A DNA stretch of 64,000 nt, from contig CP129480.1 in NCBI GenBank assembly GCA_030583885.1, positions 3,412,714 through 3,476,713 on the forward strand, in the 5' to 3' direction. Below the pieces are notes generated by a model. It was not told the DNA's origin. It saw only the letters and a list, made by a program, of their open reading frames with translations, and made no database searches. Both the position numbers and the translations under genes were made by a program. The first letter of the stretch is position 1; each line of letters begins with the position of its first letter. Source of the DNA: Anaerolineales bacterium. GTDB lineage: Bacteria > Chloroflexota > Anaerolineae > Anaerolineales > Villigracilaceae. Below, piece by piece: positions 49,730 through 58,918 of the stretch.

Positions 49730-51389
49730 TAATTCCTTTCATCATTTCCTCGCGCGCAAACGACAAAGCCTGCTCGCGGTTTTCGATTTTTCCCGCGGCC
49801 TGATTCTCGCGGATCGCCTCCAGCAGTTGACCAACGACGGGTCCCGGCCTGAGGTTCAGTTCATGCATTAGATCACGCCCGTCAAGCAAACGCGCAGGGG
49901 CAACAACTTCCCCGGGGCGCTCCCAATAATTCTCGAGCAGGATGCGGGCCACATCGAGATAAACCGCCCATGTTTCTGTGGCAAGTTCGTTGGCGTATGT
50001 CCCGCGGACGTCTGCAAGCGCCAGCAAAACGAGGTCGATGCCGGCCTTTCCGCCGTCGCGAAAGAAACGATAGACGGCCTTGCGCGACGGGGTCTGTTTA
50101 TCGGATTCCAGACGGGTGGCAAAGTTATGAATCCGCATATGGTGCTGGATGATGGCGTGCAATCGCTCCACCTCGGTATTGCTGAGGTTAAAAGCGCGCG
50201 CGCGGTGTGCGGCAAGAGCAGCGCCCTTCTCATCATGTCCAAAAAAGCGAATACGCCCCGATTCGTCAACGGTTTTTGTTTCAGGCTTGCAGGCATCATG
50301 ATAAAGTGCGGCAAAGAAAAGCAGGGAACGGTGTGGACGGTCCACATTAAGCGAGGCGGCAAGGTGCTCTGCGAATTGTCCGCGGTATCTTCCCAGCCGC
50401 AAGCCGAGCAGGCCTGTGAACATGTCATTGGTTTTTTCGGCATCGTAGCCGACGCGCAAGGCGGAGATGATTTGATCGAGGTGATCCAACACCGCAAGGG
50501 TATGGGTCCACACATCATGGACATGCGGCGCGGACTGTTGCACGCCTTTCATTTTGAGCAATTCCGGCATGAGCTGGGCCAGCACGCCGAGCATGTCCAG
50601 TGCGCGGATGGATGCACTGGCTTTGGATCCGCCGAGCATCTTGAAGGTTTCATCGCGCAGGCGTTCAACGGACACGCGTCCGATTCCGCCCGCGGCCTGC
50701 TTCATCGACTCGCGCGTGTTCCTCTCGATGCCGAATCCAAAAGCGGCAGCCTGACGCACCGCCCGCAAAATACGGACGGGGTCATCTGAAAAAGTGGCTG
50801 GAGAGCAGGCACGGATGATCCTGGCGCGCAGGTCGTTTGCACCGTCCAGCGGGTCGATCACCGTACCATCCCGCAGGTCGTAGGCGATGGCATTGATGGT
50901 GAAATCGCGGGCACGCAAATCCTCTTCAAGGTTTGCGCCGCGATAGGTGGCGAAATCAAGAAAGATGCGCGAACCGTCCGGATTGGTGATGACGACTCTG
51001 CCGGTGTCACGTTCATCATCCAGTGCCACGAAGTCTGCATGCAGGGAATTGGCAACCTTTCGAGCGAGGGAAATCCCGTTCGATGGCAGGGCAAAATCAA
51101 AGTCAGGTGAGATGCGGGAGATGAACAGGTCACGCACTGCGCCGCCGACGAGGTAGATCTCCTGATCGGGGGGCAGGGCGGCTTTGATTTTGTCCATTAA
51201 AGGTGGAAGCGTAAACGTGACGGGCATGAAAACGATCTCCGGTTTTTCTTTATACCGGCTGGACTGCGAGGCGCGGAGAGCCTGTTCAGGCGTGCCGCCC
51301 TGCGCAACGACTCGTCCGCGGACGAGAGCCACCCAGCGGCCTGTGTATGCTGAATGAGGTTGTGCGGAATTTGCAGTCTCATCATTCAT
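49698..51389 (-). CDS. cca: tRNA nucleotidyltransferase / poly(A) polymerase family protein with HD domain
   Basis: The 563-residue protein has a class II nucleotidyltransferase head: 'IYLVGGAVRDLFISRISPDFDFAL' (GG...DxD, about 75-97), 'RDFTINAIAYDLRDG', RNA/flap motif 'DDPVRILRAVRQAAAFGFGIE', and an HD domain ('FAALYHDACKPETK', about 300). It could add CCA to tRNA, or only A/C or CC residues; these subtypes cannot be separated by eye. The first 50 residues (GRWVALVRGRVVAQGGTPEQALRAS) form a separate small domain like DUF5678, unusual for the family. Start may be ATG 51389 or GTG 51404. Confidence 0.88.
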   Translation of the reverse strand: MNDETANSAQPHSAYTGRWVALVRGRVVAQGGTPEQALRASQSSRYKEKPEIVFMPVTFTLPPLMDKIKAALPPDQEIYLVGGAVRDLFISRISPDFDFALPSNGISLARKVANSLHADFVALDDERDTGRVVITNPDGSRIFLDFATYRGANLEEDLRARDFTINAIAYDLRDGTVIDPLDGANDLRARIIRACSPATFSDDPVRILRAVRQAAAFGFGIERNTRESMKQAAGGIGRVSVERLRDETFKMLGGSKASASIRALDMLGVLAQLMPELLKMKGVQQSAPHVHDVWTHTLAVLDHLDQIISALRVGYDAEKTNDMFTGLLGLRLGRYRGQFAEHLAASLNVDRPHRSLLFFAALYHDACKPETKTVDESGRIRFFGHDEKGAALAAHRARAFNLSNTEVERLHAIIQHHMRIHNFATRLESDKQTPSRKAVYRFFRDGGKAGIDLVLLALADVRGTYANELATETWAVYLDVARILLENYWERPGEVVAPARLLDGRDLMHELNLRPGPVVGQLLEAIRENQAAGKIENREQALSFAREEMMKGINGESDESEHS

Positions 51390-51412
51390 GGACAGCCCCG
51401 GCACTTTACAGA

Positions 51413-51970
51413 TTAAGACGAAGGTTTATATTTGTCCAGATCGACCACGCCGACAAAGGGCAGATTGCGATGATATTCGTCCAGGTCAAGCCCGTAGCCG
51501 AAAACAAATTTATTTGGAATGGTAAAACCGAGATAATGGATGGGGACATGCGCTTCCCGGCGTTCGGGTTTATCGAGCAGGGCGCAGACTTTGAGGCTTT
51601 TCGGCTGGCGGGTTTCGAGCATGTGCAGGACAGCGGAGATGGTATGTCCGCTGTCCACAATATCTTCAACGAGCAGTACATTCCTGCCGCGAATATCCGT
51701 CTGCAGATCGAGCGTGACACGGGCGGAACCGGCGGACTCGCGTTTTCCGACGCCATAGGACGAGACGGCCATGAAGTCCATCATGTGCGGTATGGTGATA
51801 TGCCTGCTGAGATCCACCATGAAGGGCACACCGCCGCGCAGGATGCAGATCAGCAGCAGTTCATCCGTCGAATAATCCGCGCTGATCTGAAGGCCGAGTT
51901 CCCTGACCCGCGCCTGCAGGGTTTCCGCATCGATCAAAATTTCAGCAAGCACATCTTCGTAGTTTTGCAT
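51413..51970 (-). CDS. hpt: Hypoxanthine phosphoribosyltransferase
   Basis: The 185-residue enzyme salvages hypoxanthine/guanine with PRPP. The PRPP motif 'VLLVEDIVDSGHTI' (about 100-113), the 'GGVPFMVDL' loop and the C-terminal purine-contact 'KFVFGYGLDLDEYHRNLPFVG' are all present; length fits. It lies 8 nt before the nucleotidyltransferase and downstream of tdk, giving a small nucleotide-metabolism run. Confidence 0.94.
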   Translation of the reverse strand: MQNYEDVLAEILIDAETLQARVRELGLQISADYSTDELLLICILRGGVPFMVDLSRHITIPHMMDFMAVSSYGVGKRESAGSARVTLDLQTDIRGRNVLLVEDIVDSGHTISAVLHMLETRQPKSLKVCALLDKPERREAHVPIHYLGFTIPNKFVFGYGLDLDEYHRNLPFVGVVDLDKYKPSS

Positions 51971-52002
51971 AATTCATTCATTACCCGCGAGGCTGTTTCA
52001 CC

Positions 52003-52575
52003 TTACGAACGCGGGACCTCATGATGCTGACGGCAGCGCGCTTCATATAACTCGGACGCGCCCACAATCACGACCGGGTCGTCATAGCGGGCCGGCTTGC
52101 CATTGACCAGTCTTTGCGTCCGCGAGGCATTCTCACCGCAGACCATGCAAATGGCGTGGAGTTTCAAGACATCCTCCGCTTCAGCCATCAACACAGGGAT
52201 GGAGCCAAACGGATCACCGCGGAAATCCGTATCCAAACCTGCAACGATCACCCGCACACCCCGCGAGGCTAATTCCCTGACGACACCCACCACTTCGGGA
52301 TCGAAGAATTGCGCCTCATCAATGCCAACCACGGTTGTATCCTTATCAAGCCTGGAACGAATATCGGCGGCTTTTTGGACGGGGATCGCGTCAAAGGTGG
52401 AACCGGTATGGGAAGCCACTTTTTCGGCTGCGTAGCGCACATCAATGGCGGGTTTGAATACCTGCACTTTTTGCCTTGCAATCGTCGCACGCACAAGCCT
52501 GCGGATCAACTCATCCGTCTTGCCGCTGAACATCGAACCGCAGACAACTTCAATGGAACCATGTGTATGACGCAT
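52003..52575 (-). CDS. tdk: Thymidine kinase
   Basis: The 190-residue type II kinase has the P-loop '[15 protein letters not shown]' (about 13-27), the Walker B-like '[11 protein letters not shown]', the thymidine lasso region '[15 protein letters not shown]' and zinc-binding Cys pairs ('[13 protein letters not shown]' and the later 'CRQHH', where one ligand is His). It phosphorylates thymidine in salvage. ATG 52575 follows AGAGGTG; a longer frame was rejected. Confidence 0.93.
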   Translation of the reverse strand: MRHTHGSIEVVCGSMFSGKTDELIRRLVRATIARQKVQVFKPAIDVRYAAEKVASHTGSTFDAIPVQKAADIRSRLDKDTTVVGIDEAQFFDPEVVGVVRELASRGVRVIVAGLDTDFRGDPFGSIPVLMAEAEDVLKLHAICMVCGENASRTQRLVNGKPARYDDPVVIVGASELYEARCRQHHEVPRS

Positions 52576-52643
52576 ATCACCTCTCGCCAGAGCCGGGAGA
52601 ACGTTCTCCCGGCGGCGCTCCCCACACTGACTCAAAAAATATA

Positions 52644-52676
52644 AGACAGGCAGACGCTTCGCGCATCTGCCTGTCT
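52644..52676 (-). terminator. Terminator of the rplU-rpmA-rpmE operon
   Basis: AGACAGGCAGA / TCTGCCTGTCT stem followed on the minus strand by TATATTTTTTGAG, 50 nt after the rpmE stop. Confidence 0.78.
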
Positions 52677-52726
52677 AGTTTACCTGAGAAACCGGTCTCT
52701 GACAAAGCCTGCAGGGTGTGTAAAAT

Positions 52727-53263
52727 CTATTCGACCGCCGGCGGTGTTTCCGTTGGTTGGGCTGGTTTTTCCGCTTTAGCCGGTTTAGCAGCCTTGGGAG
52801 GTTTGACAACTTCAGGAATCTCAAACCCCAACGCGCGCACTTTCTTTTTGGTTGAAGTAAGCGCCGCCTGGCCAAACCCCGGGACCTGCAAGAGAGCCTC
52901 ATCACCACCGGCAAGTCTTTCAAGAATCTGCCCGATGGTCAAAACGCCGGCCTTCTTGAGTGCATCGGAGGCGCGGGGCGCAAGAGCCAGATCATCGATT
53001 GAGCGGTCGGGAGAGTTCAAAGAGTCTTCCTTGGCCTTCTGGGTTTCCACATACGTCTGGCGTGCGGAAAGCTTCTTGTAGAAGCGGTCCACCTGACCTT
53101 CGACATCAAGCAGTTTCGCAGACTCGCCGGTAAAGAAGGGGTGGCAATTCGAACAAACATCAATGCGCAATTCCTTTTTGGTGGAAGTGGTCACCCACGT
53201 TTTACCGCAGGAGGCGCAGGACACCTTGGCTTCATACACTGTGGGATGGATTTCCGGCTTCAT
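52727..53263 (-). CDS. rpmE: Ribosomal protein L31 with a C-terminal RpoA-CTD-like extension
   Basis: The 178-residue protein starts as a zinc-type L31 (1-70): [23 protein letters not shown], with Cys16, Cys19, Cys37 and Cys40. After a short linker, residues about 88-148 ([54 protein letters not shown]) match the helix-hairpin-helix pattern of the RNA polymerase alpha C-terminal domain. A Pro/Ala/Lys tail ends the protein. Normal L31 is 66-90 residues. The extension could bind RNA, DNA or RNA polymerase. ATG 53263 overlaps nothing and fits the L31 N-terminus. Confidence 0.85.
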   Translation of the reverse strand: MKPEIHPTVYEAKVSCASCGKTWVTTSTKKELRIDVCSNCHPFFTGESAKLLDVEGQVDRFYKKLSARQTYVETQKAKEDSLNSPDRSIDDLALAPRASDALKKAGVLTIGQILERLAGGDEALLQVPGFGQAALTSTKKKVRALGFEIPEVVKPPKAAKPAKAEKPAQPTETPPAVE

Positions 53264-53264
53264 G

Positions 53265-53525
53265 TTACTCCACCTCGGCGGGAATAATGTTGACACGCTT
53301 GCGGCCATGCACAACATCGAACATGACGATCCCATCCGCAATCGCGAACAGGGTATCGTCCTTGCCAACCAAAACATTCTTGCCCGGCTTGATCCTGGTT
53401 CCACGCTGGCGGACAAGGATATTGCCGGACAGAACAAACTGACCGGCATACCGCTTTACACCCAGGCGCTGGGAGTTGCTGTCACGTCCGTTGCGGGTTG
53501 AGCCGCCACCTGTTTTATGTGCCAT
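53265..53525 (-). CDS. rpmA: 50S ribosomal protein L27
   Basis: The 86-residue protein is a standard L27: [26 protein letters not shown], with the N-terminal tail that reaches the peptidyl-transferase centre and no cleaved leader as in some Firmicutes. The rest ('[32 protein letters not shown]') is conserved. It lies 12 nt after rplU and 1 nt before rpmE. Confidence 0.97.
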   Translation of the reverse strand: MAHKTGGGSTRNGRDSNSQRLGVKRYAGQFVLSGNILVRQRGTRIKPGKNVLVGKDDTLFAIADGIVMFDVVHGRKRVNIIPAEVE

Positions 53526-53537
53526 TTCTACCTCACT

Positions 53538-54086
53538 CTACTTCTTATCAGTCTTCTTGGTCGTGGATGACTTTGAAGTTGATTTCTTTGCTGTCGGCTT
53601 TGTCGCCGCAGGCTTCTTCGTCGCGGGCGCTTTCTTCTCGGTCTTCTTCGACGGGCCTTCCGCTTCCTTCGGCGCTCCGGCCTGCTTCTCGACCCTGGCT
53701 TCTTCCTTCACTTCGGCTTTTTTCACCGCGGCTGGGGTCTCTTTCTTTGCAGCAGCCTTGCGTTCCTCGCCGGCCTTGCCGATGAAATCGATCATCAAAC
53801 GGGTATAGTGCTGGCGATGCCCGCTCTTCACACGGATGCGTTTCTTCGGGCGGTATTTGAAAGAGACAAGCTTGGGGCCTTTTAAATGCTCCACAACCGT
53901 GGCGGAGACCTTGATCTCACCGACAAGCGGAGTGCCGACCAGGACGGTGTCCTCGTCAACCATCAGGAGCACACGCTCAAAGTCAAACTTTTTCCCTACA
54001 TCATAGGCGAGGCGGTCCACATCAATGGCGGAGCCTTCCACGGCGCGGTACTGTTTGCCGCCGCTTTCAACAATAGCAGTTCTCAT
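53538..54086 (-). CDS. rplU: 50S ribosomal protein L21 with a long basic tail
   Basis: The first 102 residues (MRTAIVESGGKQYRAVEG...FKYRPKKRIRVKSGHRQHYTRLMI) are an ordinary L21 that binds 23S rRNA domain I. An 80-residue Lys/Ala/Thr/Glu tail follows (AAAKKETPAAVKK...TTKKTDKK), probably disordered and RNA-binding; many L21 proteins stop near 103. ATG 54086 is the normal L21 start. A strong promoter and hairpin-containing leader precede it. Confidence 0.95.
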   Translation of the reverse strand: MRTAIVESGGKQYRAVEGSAIDVDRLAYDVGKKFDFERVLLMVDEDTVLVGTPLVGEIKVSATVVEHLKGPKLVSFKYRPKKRIRVKSGHRQHYTRLMIDFIGKAGEERKAAAKKETPAAVKKAEVKEEARVEKQAGAPKEAEGPSKKTEKKAPATKKPAATKPTAKKSTSKSSTTKKTDKK

Positions 54087-54184
54087 TATGTATGATCTCC
54101 AGTCATTCACTTCGCCGCGCAGTCCGCGGGGATCTTGCACCCTTCGCCGACTTTCGGGGAAGCTGGGGTATTTACAGACAACCG

Positions 54185-54205
54185 CCCCGGTTCGAACCTC
54201 CGGGG
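54185..54205 (-). promoter_or_regulatory. Hairpin in the rplU leader RNA
   Basis: CCCCGG / CCGGGG stem with loop (minus strand AGGTTCGAA). It lies just after the predicted transcription start, within the 120-nt untranslated leader; a role in autogenous control is possible. Confidence 0.45.
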
Positions 54206-54219
54206 CTGAAGCGGACAAT

Positions 54220-54249
54220 ATTATACATGCGAGACGGCAGACCTGTCAA
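54220..54249 (-). promoter_or_regulatory. Sigma-70-type promoter of the rplU operon
   Basis: Minus strand TTGACA (54244-54249), an 18-nt spacer ending in TG, and TATAAT (54220-54225): consensus hexamers. Confidence 0.85.
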
Positions 54250-54310
54250 CGGTCTCGGCGAGAAAAATGCCCCGCCCGGCAGACCCGCCAGCCGGTCGGG
54301 GAGGAGGCGG

Positions 54311-54751
54311 TTATTGCTTCGGGATCATGGCTGTGATGGTCTTCGTCACAGCCTGGAGCTGCCCGGCGTGCGCCTTGAGTTTGTTTGCATCGCCTGTCCG
54401 AAGGCCGGTCTGCACGTCGGCGATGGTCTTTGTCGTGGCGGCTTCATTATCTATGATCTTCTGCGTGATGGCTTCCAGGTTGACAAGCATCTGTTTCACG
54501 TTGTTCGGGATGATCGGCAGATTTTTGACGATCGGCAAAAGCGCATCCAATATCTTATTGGCGGTCTTTGCGTATTTCAAGGTGAGCGCATGCAGCGACC
54601 CCATGGAGGAGGTCAGCTCAAGCGCAAGCTCCTGAATGGAGTCGATCATTTGCTTGTTGCTTTCAATGATCTTGACAATGTCATTGATGGAGCCGGTCAT
54701 TTTATCGGAAAACTTAACATAGGAAACGGTGGCTTTTGAAGGGACGGGCAT
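54311..54751 (-). CDS. Helical protein of unknown function
   Basis: The 146-residue protein is predicted nearly all helical with heptad-like spacing (MTGSINDIVKIIESNKQMIDSIQELALELTSSMGSLHALTLKYAK...), hydrophobic in the middle (ILDALLPIVKNLPIIPNNVKQMLVNLEAI), like an amphipathic bundle or coiled coil. No signal peptide or known motif. AGGAG lies 7 nt before the ATG. Divergent from the dienelactone hydrolase gene. Confidence 0.6.
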   Translation of the reverse strand: MPVPSKATVSYVKFSDKMTGSINDIVKIIESNKQMIDSIQELALELTSSMGSLHALTLKYAKTANKILDALLPIVKNLPIIPNNVKQMLVNLEAITQKIIDNEAATTKTIADVQTGLRTGDANKLKAHAGQLQAVTKTITAMIPKQ

Positions 54752-54894
54752 GGGATGATCTCCTGAGACATGGAATGGATTATGATTTTTTTAACCAACT
54801 ATACTGTAGTTTCTTTCCCAAAACAACCTTGTTGACAAAGCCCCTTTTCTCGTATATGCTGAACCATGATCACACAAACCAAGGAGAACCCCAG

Positions 54895-55566
54895 ATGAGC
54901 GAACTCTCTCAACTCGGCAGCCTACATGGACATCTTGCCAAACCGGCAAGGACGGGTCCTTTGGCGGCTGTCATCGTCATCCAGGAATGGTGGGGCCTGG
55001 ACGCGCAAACGAAATCCATTGCAGACCGTTTTGCAAAGGAGGGCTATCTCGCCTTTGCACCCGATCTGTATCACGGCGAGCTCGCCCAGCCTGGCGACGG
55101 TGAAACTGCCTCGAAACTCGTGCAAAAATACGGGCCAAATGCGCCAAAGGATTTGGAGGCGCTTTTTGATGCATTGCAGACCCATCCCGATTGCAATGGA
55201 AAGATCGGCAGTGTGGGGTTTTGTTTTGGCGGGCGCATGTCGCTCCTCCTGGGCACAACCCGTCCGCTGGATGCGGTTTGTACGTTCTACGGCGGCGGGA
55301 TGCAGACGGTTTTCAATCACCTGCGCGCGCACCTCAAGGCGCCCGTGCTTGGTTTTTTTGGCGACGCGGATGTGTCCATCCCTGCCGGGACCGTGGAGGA
55401 ATTCAAGAAACTCCTCCAGGACGTTGGCGTGGAGCACGAGGTCATCATGTATCCCAATTCAGGGCACGCCTTCTTCCGCGACAGCGACCCGCAGGTCTAC
55501 ATCCCCGAGGCATCGAAAGACGCATGGGAGCGCGCGAAGAAATTTTTTGCGAAGCATTTGCATTAA
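54895..55566 (+). CDS. Dienelactone hydrolase family protein
   Basis: The 223-residue alpha/beta hydrolase has the triad Cys ('VGFCFGGRMS', about 118), Asp ('FFGDADVSIP', about 167) and His ('PNSGHAFF', about 199), and 'VIVIQEWWGLDAQTKSIADRFAKEGY' near the start. Family members open cyclic ester rings or cleave small esters. ATG 54895 follows AAGGAG; an earlier in-frame ATG lacks support. The helicase-like gene follows 86 nt on. Confidence 0.9.
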   Translation: MSELSQLGSLHGHLAKPARTGPLAAVIVIQEWWGLDAQTKSIADRFAKEGYLAFAPDLYHGELAQPGDGETASKLVQKYGPNAPKDLEALFDALQTHPDCNGKIGSVGFCFGGRMSLLLGTTRPLDAVCTFYGGGMQTVFNHLRAHLKAPVLGFFGDADVSIPAGTVEEFKKLLQDVGVEHEVIMYPNSGHAFFRDSDPQVYIPEASKDAWERAKKFFAKHLH

Positions 55567-55652
55567 GATTCGACGGTTGAGATGGACTGTTTTGAACCTG
55601 TAGCAAGCCTCCATTTATTGACAAAACCCCTGCGATACTTTACCCTCGCTGC

Positions 55653-57743
55653 ATGCCTCCCCCCAGCCTGACCCAGCGTCGGATCATTGAATCCCCCCTC
55701 GATATGAAACTCTTTGTCTCTGGAAAAGCAGGGACGGGGAAAACCACCGCGGGAGTCGAGCGGATGCGTTACTTGCTTGCGCAAGGCGTTCCAGCGGATT
55801 CGATTCTGATGCTCACTCCGCAGAGGACGTTGCAGGAGCCGTATCTGGAATTGCTTTACAGCCCCGAAAGAAGTGCGGGAGGCGATGTCACCTCTGCGAC
55901 GATCGGTGGCATCGCCAAACGCATGTGTATTTTGTTCTGGCCCCTCGCCGCAGAAGCCGCCGGCTTTAAAAATCCTCAACTGCCCCCCATTTTTCTCACG
56001 CTTGAAACCGCGCAATATTATATGGCACACCTTGTGCGCCCTTTAATGGAGGAAAACGGATATTTTCAATCCCTGACCATCAACCGCAACCGTTTGTATT
56101 CCCAGATCATTGATAACTTGAACAAAGCCGCGGTGGCCGGCTTTCCATATACAGAGATCGGCTCACGGCTGGACTCCGCCTGGTTCGGCGATCCTGCCCA
56201 ACGCCGCATCTACGCGGAGGCGCAGGAATGTGCTGCACTCTTTCGTGAATACTGCCTGAATCACAACCTTCTGGATTTTTCACTGCAGTTTGAAGTTTTT
56301 ACCAATAATTTATGGCGGGACGAACAAGTGCGTTCATATCTATCGCAGACCTATCGTCATCTCATTTATGACAATGTGGAGGAAGATAGCCCCCGCGCAC
56401 ATGACATTATCCATGAGTGGCTTGCGAATTTCGACTCGGCACTTCTGCTCTACGACGAGGATGCGGGATATCGCAGTTTCCTCGGAGGCGATGCAGGCAG
56501 CGGCGCGGCGCTGAGCGAAACCTGTGACGAGACCATTCCGCTTGAAGAGTCATTCGTCTCCTCTGAAAACATCATCCACTTATCCAACTCGCTTGTCTCG
56601 GCAATTAAAAGCGAAACCCTGCCGGTGGGTCAGGCAGCCCCAGCCATGGAATTCATCCTCGCGGATTTCTACCCTGAAATGCTGGACAGGGTTGTGGGAA
56701 CAGTCAGATCATTGGTTGAAGAAGCCGGCCTGCCGCCTGCGGAGATCGTCATCATCGCGCCGTATCTTTCGGATGCACTGCGTTTCTCGATCACCAATCG
56801 TTTGGAGCAGGCCGGGCTTCCCTGGCGCACACACCGCCCGTCGCGTTCACTGCGGGATGAAGCTGCCAGCAAAACACTGTTGACATTATCCACGCTGGCG
56901 CACCCGCACTGGAATGTGCGCCCCGCAAACTTCGATGTGGCACATGCCCTGATGTTCGCATTGGATACGGATTTGATCCGCGCCCAGTTATTGACTGAAA
57001 TCATCTACCGTCAAAAAGACCTGCAGCTTTCAGGTTTTGAACAGATCAAGGCGGACATGCAGGAACGCATCACCTATGCGCTCGGCGAAAAGTACGCCAA
57101 CCTGATGAACTGGATCAATGCGTACCGCAGCGGTTCCCCGCTGCCGCTTGATTTCTTTATGCGGAGAATATTCGGGGAGGTGCTCTCGCAACCCGCGCAT
57201 GGCTTCCACACAAACCTGGACGCAGTGCGCGTGGCGGCAAGTTTGATCGAATCGATCAAGAAATTCCGCAATGCCATGGAGCCGTCGTATGTACATATGG
57301 ACAGTCCCTCCTTTGATCTTGGGCGCGAATACCTCGCCATGCTGAAAGACGGCGTGATCGCGGCGCAGTATTTGGAATCATGGCGCAGCGAAGAGCAGGA
57401 TGCCATATTGGTTGCACCTGCACATACCTTTCTCATGATGAACCGTGCCGTGAATGTGCAATTCTGGATCGACCCCGGTTCCAGCGGCTGGGTACAGCGC
57501 CTGTCCCAGCCACTCACCCAGCCCTACATCCTATCCCGTCACTGGGAGCCGGGGCGCCTGTGGATGGATGCAGATGAAGTACAGGCAGAAACCGAGTCCC
57601 TTGCGCGGCTGGCTGGCGGCTTGCTTTACAGATGCCGTGAAAAAATCTATCTCGCGCTGTCCTATCTTGGCGAGGCGGGCTTCGAACAGCGCGGGACATT
57701 GCTCCGCGCATTTCAGAAGGTTTTGCAAAACCAGGAGAATTAA
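55653..57743 (+). CDS. Diverged UvrD/AddB-like P-loop protein
   Basis: The 696-residue protein has Walker A 'VSGKAGTGKTTAGVERMRYLL' (about 22-42), motif Ia-like 'ILMLTPQRTLQEP', and a Walker B-like 'HLIYDNVEEDSPRAHDII' around 245-262. Later regions ('IVIIAPYLSDALRF', 'SKTLLTLSTLAHPHWN') resemble the second RecA fold of SF1 helicases, but other motifs (QxxR, motif VI) are not clear. AddB/RexB-type proteins keep a degenerate helicase fold; that is the closest fit. No nuclease domain or Fe-S cysteines are seen. It overlaps the next gene by 1 nt (TAATG). Confidence 0.65.
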   Translation: MPPPSLTQRRIIESPLDMKLFVSGKAGTGKTTAGVERMRYLLAQGVPADSILMLTPQRTLQEPYLELLYSPERSAGGDVTSATIGGIAKRMCILFWPLAAEAAGFKNPQLPPIFLTLETAQYYMAHLVRPLMEENGYFQSLTINRNRLYSQIIDNLNKAAVAGFPYTEIGSRLDSAWFGDPAQRRIYAEAQECAALFREYCLNHNLLDFSLQFEVFTNNLWRDEQVRSYLSQTYRHLIYDNVEEDSPRAHDIIHEWLANFDSALLLYDEDAGYRSFLGGDAGSGAALSETCDETIPLEESFVSSENIIHLSNSLVSAIKSETLPVGQAAPAMEFILADFYPEMLDRVVGTVRSLVEEAGLPPAEIVIIAPYLSDALRFSITNRLEQAGLPWRTHRPSRSLRDEAASKTLLTLSTLAHPHWNVRPANFDVAHALMFALDTDLIRAQLLTEIIYRQKDLQLSGFEQIKADMQERITYALGEKYANLMNWINAYRSGSPLPLDFFMRRIFGEVLSQPAHGFHTNLDAVRVAASLIESIKKFRNAMEPSYVHMDSPSFDLGREYLAMLKDGVIAAQYLESWRSEEQDAILVAPAHTFLMMNRAVNVQFWIDPGSSGWVQRLSQPLTQPYILSRHWEPGRLWMDADEVQAETESLARLAGGLLYRCREKIYLALSYLGEAGFEQRGTLLRAFQKVLQNQEN

Positions 57744-58918
57744 TGGGTTTCATAAAAAAACGCTGGCTGCTCTTTTTGAGCGTGTTCCTGGTTTTGCTGT
57801 CAATATTCATCCGTTACCGCATCCGCGGCTTGACGAACATTGATACCAACATCCTTGATGGCTGGTACGGATTTTTATACGACAACGGTTTTACAGGATT
57901 GTCGAATGAAACCTTCTCAAATTATCCCCCGGCATACTTGTACCTGCTCTGGTTCACCACGCTGTTCTCAAATTGGATCGGAGCACTCGTCTCGATCAAG
58001 ATCATTCCGACCGCGTTTGATTTTCTTTCAGCCTATGCCGTCTGCCTCATCGCGCGGACAAAATACAGGGGAGACCTGCCATATCTTTTCGGCGCGGTTT
58101 TTCTATTATTGCCGACTGTGATACTCAACAGCACGGGATGGGGACAGATTGACAGTCTGTACACGTCCCTCCTGCTCCTTTGCTTTTATTTCCTGTTGAA
58201 GAAGAAACCCTGGCAGGCATTTCTCGCTTTCGGAGTCGCGTTTTCGTTCAAGGCGCAAGCCATATTCCTTTTGCCGTTTCTCGGCATACTGCTCTTGAGA
58301 AGGCGTGTCCACTGGTATCATTTCCTGGTCGTTCCCGTCGCCTATTTAACGCTCGCGCTTCCCGCCGTAGGGGCTGGGAGAAGCTGGGAAAGCGTCATTA
58401 TGCTTTATGCGGGACAGGCGGGGCAATACGAGGAACTGGCAAAAACCGCGCCAAATTTGTACATCTTCATTCCGAACATGTATTACCATTCCGTCTTGAA
58501 AATTGGAATGAGTGTTTTTGCAATATGTATGCTGGCATGGGCGTGGATCAACTGGAGGGCTGGATCCATTCATTGCGAACGGCAACTGGCATTAACCGCG
58601 CTGGCGAGCGTTGCATTGGTTCCCTTTCTCCTTCCCAAAATGCACGATCGGTATTTCTATCCCGCCGATGTAATCTCCTCGGCCACAGCGCTCCTTATTC
58701 CCAAATTATGGTTCCTGCCAGCCCTTTTCCAAATCAGTTCTGCATTCGCATACACCATATTTCTTTTTGGTTATTCACCCGTTCTTGTATATATTGCAGC
58801 AATCATTAACACGGCGCTCGTTGTTTTCATTGTCCTTAAACAAATGGAATCGCTAGGCGAAGACACCCAGGACCCAACAGCACCGCTCAACACAAGAGAT
58901 GCCGTCTCCCTAAAATGA
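57743..58918 (+). CDS. GT-C fold membrane glycosyltransferase-like protein
   Basis: The 391-residue protein has about nine to ten hydrophobic helices with an early acidic loop 'LTNIDTNILDGWYGFLYDNG' and 'GLSNETFSNYPPAYLYLLW', like GT87/PIG-M-type mannosyltransferases that use polyprenyl-phosphate sugars outside the membrane. 'LPKMHDRYFYPADV' near 310 is another family hallmark. Substrate unknown. It overlaps the K+ channel gene by 4 nt. Confidence 0.75.
   Translation: MGFIKKRWLLFLSVFLVLLSIFIRYRIRGLTNIDTNILDGWYGFLYDNGFTGLSNETFSNYPPAYLYLLWFTTLFSNWIGALVSIKIIPTAFDFLSAYAVCLIARTKYRGDLPYLFGAVFLLLPTVILNSTGWGQIDSLYTSLLLLCFYFLLKKKPWQAFLAFGVAFSFKAQAIFLLPFLGILLLRRRVHWYHFLVVPVAYLTLALPAVGAGRSWESVIMLYAGQAGQYEELAKTAPNLYIFIPNMYYHSVLKIGMSVFAICMLAWAWINWRAGSIHCERQLALTALASVALVPFLLPKMHDRYFYPADVISSATALLIPKLWFLPALFQISSAFAYTIFLFGYSPVLVYIAAIINTALVVFIVLKQMESLGEDTQDPTAPLNTRDAVSLK

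Noticed and set aside
54180..54215. GGTTCGAACC in the rplU leader resembles a tRNA T-loop.
   Set aside because: It is the loop of a simple CCCCGG/CCGGGG hairpin; no acceptor, anticodon or D arm surrounds it.
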